Source of the DNA: Salinivenus iranica
Lineage (GTDB): Bacteria; Bacteroidota; Rhodothermia; Rhodothermales; Salinibacteraceae
Reading direction: 5' to 3'
NCBI GenBank assembly: GCA_002894665.1
Contig: NCRB01000026.1
Span: forward strand, 1-35,715
Length of the DNA: 35,715 nt
This document shows, in pieces, positions 33,117 to 35,715 of this stretch. The first letter of the stretch is position 1, and every line of letters begins with the position of its first letter. Position numbers and translations under genes: made by a program. The notes beneath the pieces were generated by a model, which worked only from the letters and a program-made list of their open reading frames with translations, ran no database searches and was not told where the DNA came from.

Positions 33117-33148
33117 CCCACGCCGTTGTGGTGTCTTTCGTCTCCGGT

Positions 33149-33166
33149 ACGAGGCTGTCACCTCGT
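33149..33166 (+). other. Small hairpin between SDR and Hsp20 genes
   Basis: ACGAGG (33149-33154) and CCTCGT (33161-33166) form a 6-bp stem with a 6-nt loop. No U tract follows. It could mark the end of the SDR transcript, but the structure is small. Confidence 0.3.
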
Positions 33167-33266
33167 CAGGGGCATGTTGTCGAATGGTCAGTCTGCACGC
33201 CCCCTCGCGCCCGGCCGCCGCGTGCTGGCACGCAGCTTGATTCTGGTGTTGAATGCAGTATTGCGG

Positions 33267-33292
33267 GACCGGGCGTCATGGAATGCCCGGTC
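33267..33292 (+). promoter_or_regulatory. Hairpin in the Hsp20 leader
   Basis: GACCGGGC (33267-33274) pairs with GCCCGGTC (33285-33292), an 8-bp stem with a 10-nt loop, about 54 bp before the hsp20 ATG. Small heat-shock genes are often controlled by leader structure (RNA thermometers), but here the stem does not cover the ribosome site, so a thermometer role is not shown. It could also be a regulator site. Confidence 0.35.
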
Positions 33293-33331
33293 GTGGCCTT
33301 GTTCGTGAGAGAAGTCGAACAATCCAACACC

Positions 33332-33340
33332 AGGAGGTGA
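33332..33340 (+). promoter_or_regulatory. Perfect Shine-Dalgarno for hsp20
   Basis: AGGAGGTGA, ending 5 nt before the ATG at 33346 (AGGAGG ends 8 nt before it). This is the full anti-16S complement, at ideal spacing. Most starts in the window have no such site, as is usual for Bacteroidota, so it stands out. Confidence 0.8.
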
Positions 33341-33345
33341 TTGCC

Positions 33346-33786
33346 ATGACGCAGCTGACGCGCCGCACGCCCAACCGAACGCTTCGGGACCTGCAGCGCG
33401 AGGTCGACAGCATCTTCGACCGGTTCTTCGGTCGAGGCAGCGGAGACGAGGGTCCGTCGGCCGTCTGGGCGCCGAGCACGGACCTCACGGAGACGGACGA
33501 TGCGTTTGAGCTCCAGATGGACGTGCCCGGCCTGAGCAAGGAGGACATCAAGCTGAACCTCCAGAACAACACGCTGACTGTAAGCGGGGAGCGGGCCCGC
33601 GAGCAGAAGCAGGACGACGAGGACCGCGTGCGTGTGGAGCGCGTGTTCGGCTCATTCCACCGCACGTTCACGCTGCCGGATGCGGTCGACCCCGACAACA
33701 TTGAGGCCACCTACGACGATGGGGTGCTCACGATCTCCGTGCCGAAGACGGAGGAGAGCACGCGTCGTCAGATCGAGATCCAGTAG
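33346..33786 (+). CDS. Small heat-shock protein, Hsp20 family
   Basis: 146 aa, ATP-independent holdase chaperone that binds unfolding proteins in the cytoplasm. A short N-terminal arm (TPNRTLRDLQREVDSIFDRF) is followed by the alpha-crystallin domain (about 42-135): WAPSTDLTETDDAFELQMDV, PGLSKEDIKLNLQNNTLTVS, RVERVFGSFHRTFTLPD and YDDGVLTISVPK, the conserved GVL motif. The C-terminal IEIQ resembles the I-x-I anchor. The ATG at 33346 is confirmed by the ideal Shine-Dalgarno at 33332-33340. It is a single-gene unit with a hairpin in the leader and a terminator hairpin behind it. Heat or osmotic control is likely but no sigma-32-type or CIRCE site is clear. Confidence 0.95.
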   Translation: MTQLTRRTPNRTLRDLQREVDSIFDRFFGRGSGDEGPSAVWAPSTDLTETDDAFELQMDVPGLSKEDIKLNLQNNTLTVSGERAREQKQDDEDRVRVERVFGSFHRTFTLPDAVDPDNIEATYDDGVLTISVPKTEESTRRQIEIQ

Positions 33787-33870
33787 CACGGCCCTGCCTC
33801 GTCGTCCCGTGTCCGGTCCCTCCGGGGCGACCGTCGTGCTACGGGCTCGACGAGTGGCCTCCTGTCCGCG

Positions 33871-33910
33871 CGCCCGGCTGGGCCTCCCAGGGCCCGGTCG
33901 GGCGCTTTTT
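33871..33910 (+). terminator. Rho-independent terminator after hsp20
   Basis: CGCCCG (33871-33876) pairs with CGGGCG (33899-33904), enclosing a second stem CTGGG/CCCAG with a 3-nt loop; a C and five T follow (33906-33910). It lies about 85 bp past the hsp20 stop. This is the clearest intrinsic terminator in the window. Confidence 0.6.
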
Positions 33911-33957
33911 CTTCGTGCGGGCGGCCCTACTGTTGTGTCAAACCTCAATGTTGTGTT

Positions 33958-34141
33958 TGTCATCCCGGCCAAGCCCCGAGGGCTTTCGGGGCGCCGAGCC
34001 GGGATCGATCCAGCCAACTCAATGGGGCTCGACTGAGGAAGAATGGCCCTGTGGGGGTCGGAGCGGAACCCGGAGTGCTCTCTTCTACTGCTGTATAGAT
34101 CCCGGATCTCCGCTCGTACGCTCGCTCCGCCCGGGATGACA
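33958..34141. repeat. REPIN-like element: paired REP-type palindromes in inverted orientation
   Basis: The outer ends are an 11-bp perfect inverted repeat: TGTCATCCCGG (33958-33968) and CCGGGATGACA (34131-34141). Inside, each end has its own smaller palindrome. The left unit runs from TCATCCCGGC to GCCGGGATC (about 33960-34005) and contains a CCCCGA...TCGGGG hairpin. The right unit runs from GATCCCGG to CCGGGATGAC (about 34098-34140). Two REP-type palindromes facing each other about 180 bp across are what is called a REPIN in other bacteria. The element sits wholly in non-coding DNA between hsp20 and the Uma2 gene. I cannot show other copies in the genome, and no transposase is near. Confidence 0.6.
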
Positions 34142-34182
34142 GGGGGCGATTTTTCTGTGCAAGAATCATGGTTGACACGGCA

Positions 34183-34752
34183 CTACCGGGGATCCCGAAA
34201 AAGTGTGGACAGCGGCAAGGCCCACGACGACAGCTGCGGCGTCGTGAGCGTATCGTCCGTCTCCGCCCTCCACTCGGCCACCTGGTCGTATCCGTCCTCC
34301 GGCCGTCGGTAGACCTTCACCGTCTCCAGTTCCGGATCCACCACCCAGTACTCCGCCACGCCGTGCCGGGCGTAGAGCCGCCGCTTGCGCACCTCGTCGT
34401 GCCGCCGGTTGCCCTCGGAGACGACCTCCACGACGAGGTCCGGCACTCCCGCAATGCCCCGCTCCTTCACGATGTCCCGCCGCTCGGCCGCCACGAAGAA
34501 CACGTCGGGCTGCACGACATCGTGGTCGGAGAGGATGACGTCGCAGGGAGCAACGAAGACTTCTCCGGCATCGTGCTCCTGGACGTGCTGCTTCAGAGCG
34601 GTCGCCAGATTCAATACGATACGCTGGTGCGGGGTCGTGGGAGACGGAGACATGTATTCCTCACCCTCAATGATCTCGTGGCGCTTCCCGTCGTCGGGAA
34701 TGGTGCGGTAATCCTCGTACGTGAGGCGCGGGGCGGTAGACGGGGACGACAT
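34183..34752 (-). CDS. Uma2/DUF820-family protein (PD-(D/E)XK endonuclease fold)
   Basis: 189 aa. Seen: RLTYEDYRTIPDDGKRHEII, then EGEEYMSPSPTTPHQRI, a nuclease-core DHDVVQPDVFFVAAERRD, PDLVVEVVSEGN and AEYWVVDPELETVKVY. This is the Uma2 (DUF820) family, a restriction-endonuclease-fold group expanded in cyanobacteria and halophiles; the core residues are the D of QPDV and the E of VEVVSE plus a downstream lysine-rich segment. Biological role is not established; some members are near mobile or repeat DNA. The ATG at 34752 fits the family start. It ends about 40 bp from the REPIN-like repeat and is divergent from priA across 148 bp. Confidence 0.88.
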   Translation of the reverse strand: MSSPSTAPRLTYEDYRTIPDDGKRHEIIEGEEYMSPSPTTPHQRIVLNLATALKQHVQEHDAGEVFVAPCDVILSDHDVVQPDVFFVAAERRDIVKERGIAGVPDLVVEVVSEGNRRHDEVRKRRLYARHGVAEYWVVDPELETVKVYRRPEDGYDQVAEWRAETDDTLTTPQLSSWALPLSTLFRDPR

Positions 34753-34900
34753 ATGGACGCCTCGGTGTCTATACACAAAATCTTTGCACGGAAGAAACGC
34801 CCCCGCCGCGCCGAATGGTTCCCTCGTCCGCCCGGCACCTGTGGGCGGCGTCGCCGTACGGACGTGCGCGCCATGCCTGCACTTCTGCCGCCCCTGCCCT

Positions 34901-35715
34901 GTGACCGTCAACGTCGTCCTCCTCCGCCCGCTCGACCAGGCCTTCACGTACCGTGTGCCCGAGGGCCTGACCGACGCGGCGCAGCGCGGCTGCCGCGTGC
35001 TCGTCCCCTTCCGCAACCAGCGCCTCACGGGCGTCGTCGTGGACGAGGGCCCGCCCGCCGACACGCTCGACTTCCAGGTGAAGGACGTGCTCGATGTGTT
35101 GGACGACGTGCCGACCTGCCCGCCGGGCCTCCTGTTGCTTACAAAGTGGATCGCCGACTACTACGTCTGCCGCTGGGGCGAGGCGCTCAAGGCGGCCCTC
35201 CCCGGGGGCATCACCGTCGAAACGCAGCGCACCCTCCGCCGCACGGATGCCGACGCGGGTGACTGGGCAGAGCACGACGTCGCCCGCCGTATGCTCGATG
35301 ACCTGGACGGTCGCTCCGAGACGACCCTCTCCGCCCTCCGCAAGCGAGTCGGCCCCGCCGTGCCGCTGGCCCTCATTCGGAAGCTGGCCGCCGACGGCCT
35401 GATTGAGGTGGACACCCGCCTCTCCGACGAGCGCGTGAGCGCCAAGACGGAAACCCACCTCCGCTTTGCCCCCGCCTTCCAGCACTCGGGCGCCGTGGCC
35501 GACCTTGTGGAGCAGCTGCGCGGCAAGAAGCAGCAGGCCGTGATTCGGTCCCTCGCCGGCTTCCGCGAGCAGGGCACGCCCGAGCCCCGCCAGGCCGACG
35601 TGGTGACGCACGCTGACGCCTCGTACTCCACCATCCGCAGCCTGGTGGACAAGGGCATGATTGAGCGGGTGGACAAGGAGGTGGTGCGTTCCCCCCTCGA
35701 CGACCTGCCCGCCCC
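34901..35715 (+). CDS. priA: Primosomal protein N' (replication restart helicase), 5' part
   Basis: At least 271 aa, running off the right edge. PriA is the 3'-to-5' helicase that reloads the replisome at stalled forks. The GTG at 34901 is the only good start in frame and is followed by the family N-terminus: NVVLLRPLDQAFTYRVPEG, then RVLVPFRNQRLTGVVVDEG, the 3'-DNA-end binding domain, and TKWIADYYVCRWGEALKAAL. Further on comes the winged-helix part (about 130-250), with SALRKRVGPAVPLALIRKL. The helicase motifs lie outside the window. No Shine-Dalgarno. The gene is divergent from the Uma2 gene. Confidence 0.93.
   Translation, partial: MTVNVVLLRPLDQAFTYRVPEGLTDAAQRGCRVLVPFRNQRLTGVVVDEGPPADTLDFQVKDVLDVLDDVPTCPPGLLLLTKWIADYYVCRWGEALKAALPGGITVETQRTLRRTDADAGDWAEHDVARRMLDDLDGRSETTLSALRKRVGPAVPLALIRKLAADGLIEVDTRLSDERVSAKTETHLRFAPAFQHSGAVADLVEQLRGKKQQAVIRSLAGFREQGTPEPRQADVVTHADASYSTIRSLVDKGMIERVDKEVVRSPLDDLPA

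Noticed and set aside
33958-34141. Insertion sequence or MITE for the inverted-repeat element
   Set aside because: No transposase gene and no clear target-site duplication next to the ends; the nested palindromes fit a REPIN better.

Overview
The window looks like a chromosome segment of a high-GC, probably halophilic member of the Rhodothermota/Bacteroidota, most like Salinibacter. The signs are very high GC, aspartate/glutamate-rich cytoplasmic proteins, a TonB-dependent receptor paired with a DUF4249 lipoprotein, start codons mostly without Shine-Dalgarno sequences, and at least one promoter-like site of the Bacteroidota TTG/TAnnTTTG kind. This placement rests on protein style only, because there is no rRNA or other marker gene. 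Most genes are ordinary housekeeping or accessory metabolism. I see no tRNA, rRNA, CRISPR array, transposase or prophage.

Layout. 1-3.6 kb: a decayed penicillin-binding protein end, an aspartoacylase-type deacylase (-), a secreted protein of unknown role, an SMP-30 lactonase, and an internally deleted Gfo/Idh/MocA remnant. 3.7-12.4 kb: a surface-uptake region with a secreted S9 peptidase and a BtuB-like TonB receptor on the minus strand, divergent from a second TonB receptor followed by a DUF4249 lipoprotein. 12.3-13.1 kb: an unknown membrane protein (-). 13.6-22.2 kb: a plus-strand run of fabF, a hotdog thioesterase, an MhqO/MhqD-like pair, a GH13 alpha-glucan hydrolase, an SDR, a DUF5519 protein and an alpha-glucan phosphorylase. 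22.3-29.7 kb: DoxX and SDR genes (two neighbourhoods), a Tat-signal kelch protein broken at a G7 tract, a FrnE-like DsbA protein, a HAD-IG nucleotidase, and a DUF971-metallophosphoesterase pair. 29.5-30.1 kb: two small ORFs flank an AT-rich island with CATACG repeats. 30.3-35.7 kb: an isolated nuoH, rpe, a fourth SDR, a small heat-shock protein with an unusually perfect Shine-Dalgarno, a REPIN-like inverted-repeat element, a Uma2-family protein and the start of priA.

How the genes may work together (inference): the two TonB receptors, DUF4249 lipoprotein and exported peptidase fit capture and processing of peptides or chelates at the cell surface. GH13 and the phosphorylase fit cytoplasmic alpha-glucan turnover. 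MhqO/MhqD, the SDRs, DoxX proteins and the DsbA-like protein suggest handling of quinones, carbonyls and redox stress. At least three genes are broken (PBP, Gfo/Idh/MocA, kelch), so local decay is a theme. No clearly new multi-gene system is evident. The best leads are the AT-rich island with its two small ORFs, the REPIN-like element, the kelch homopolymer frameshift and the Hsp20 leader.
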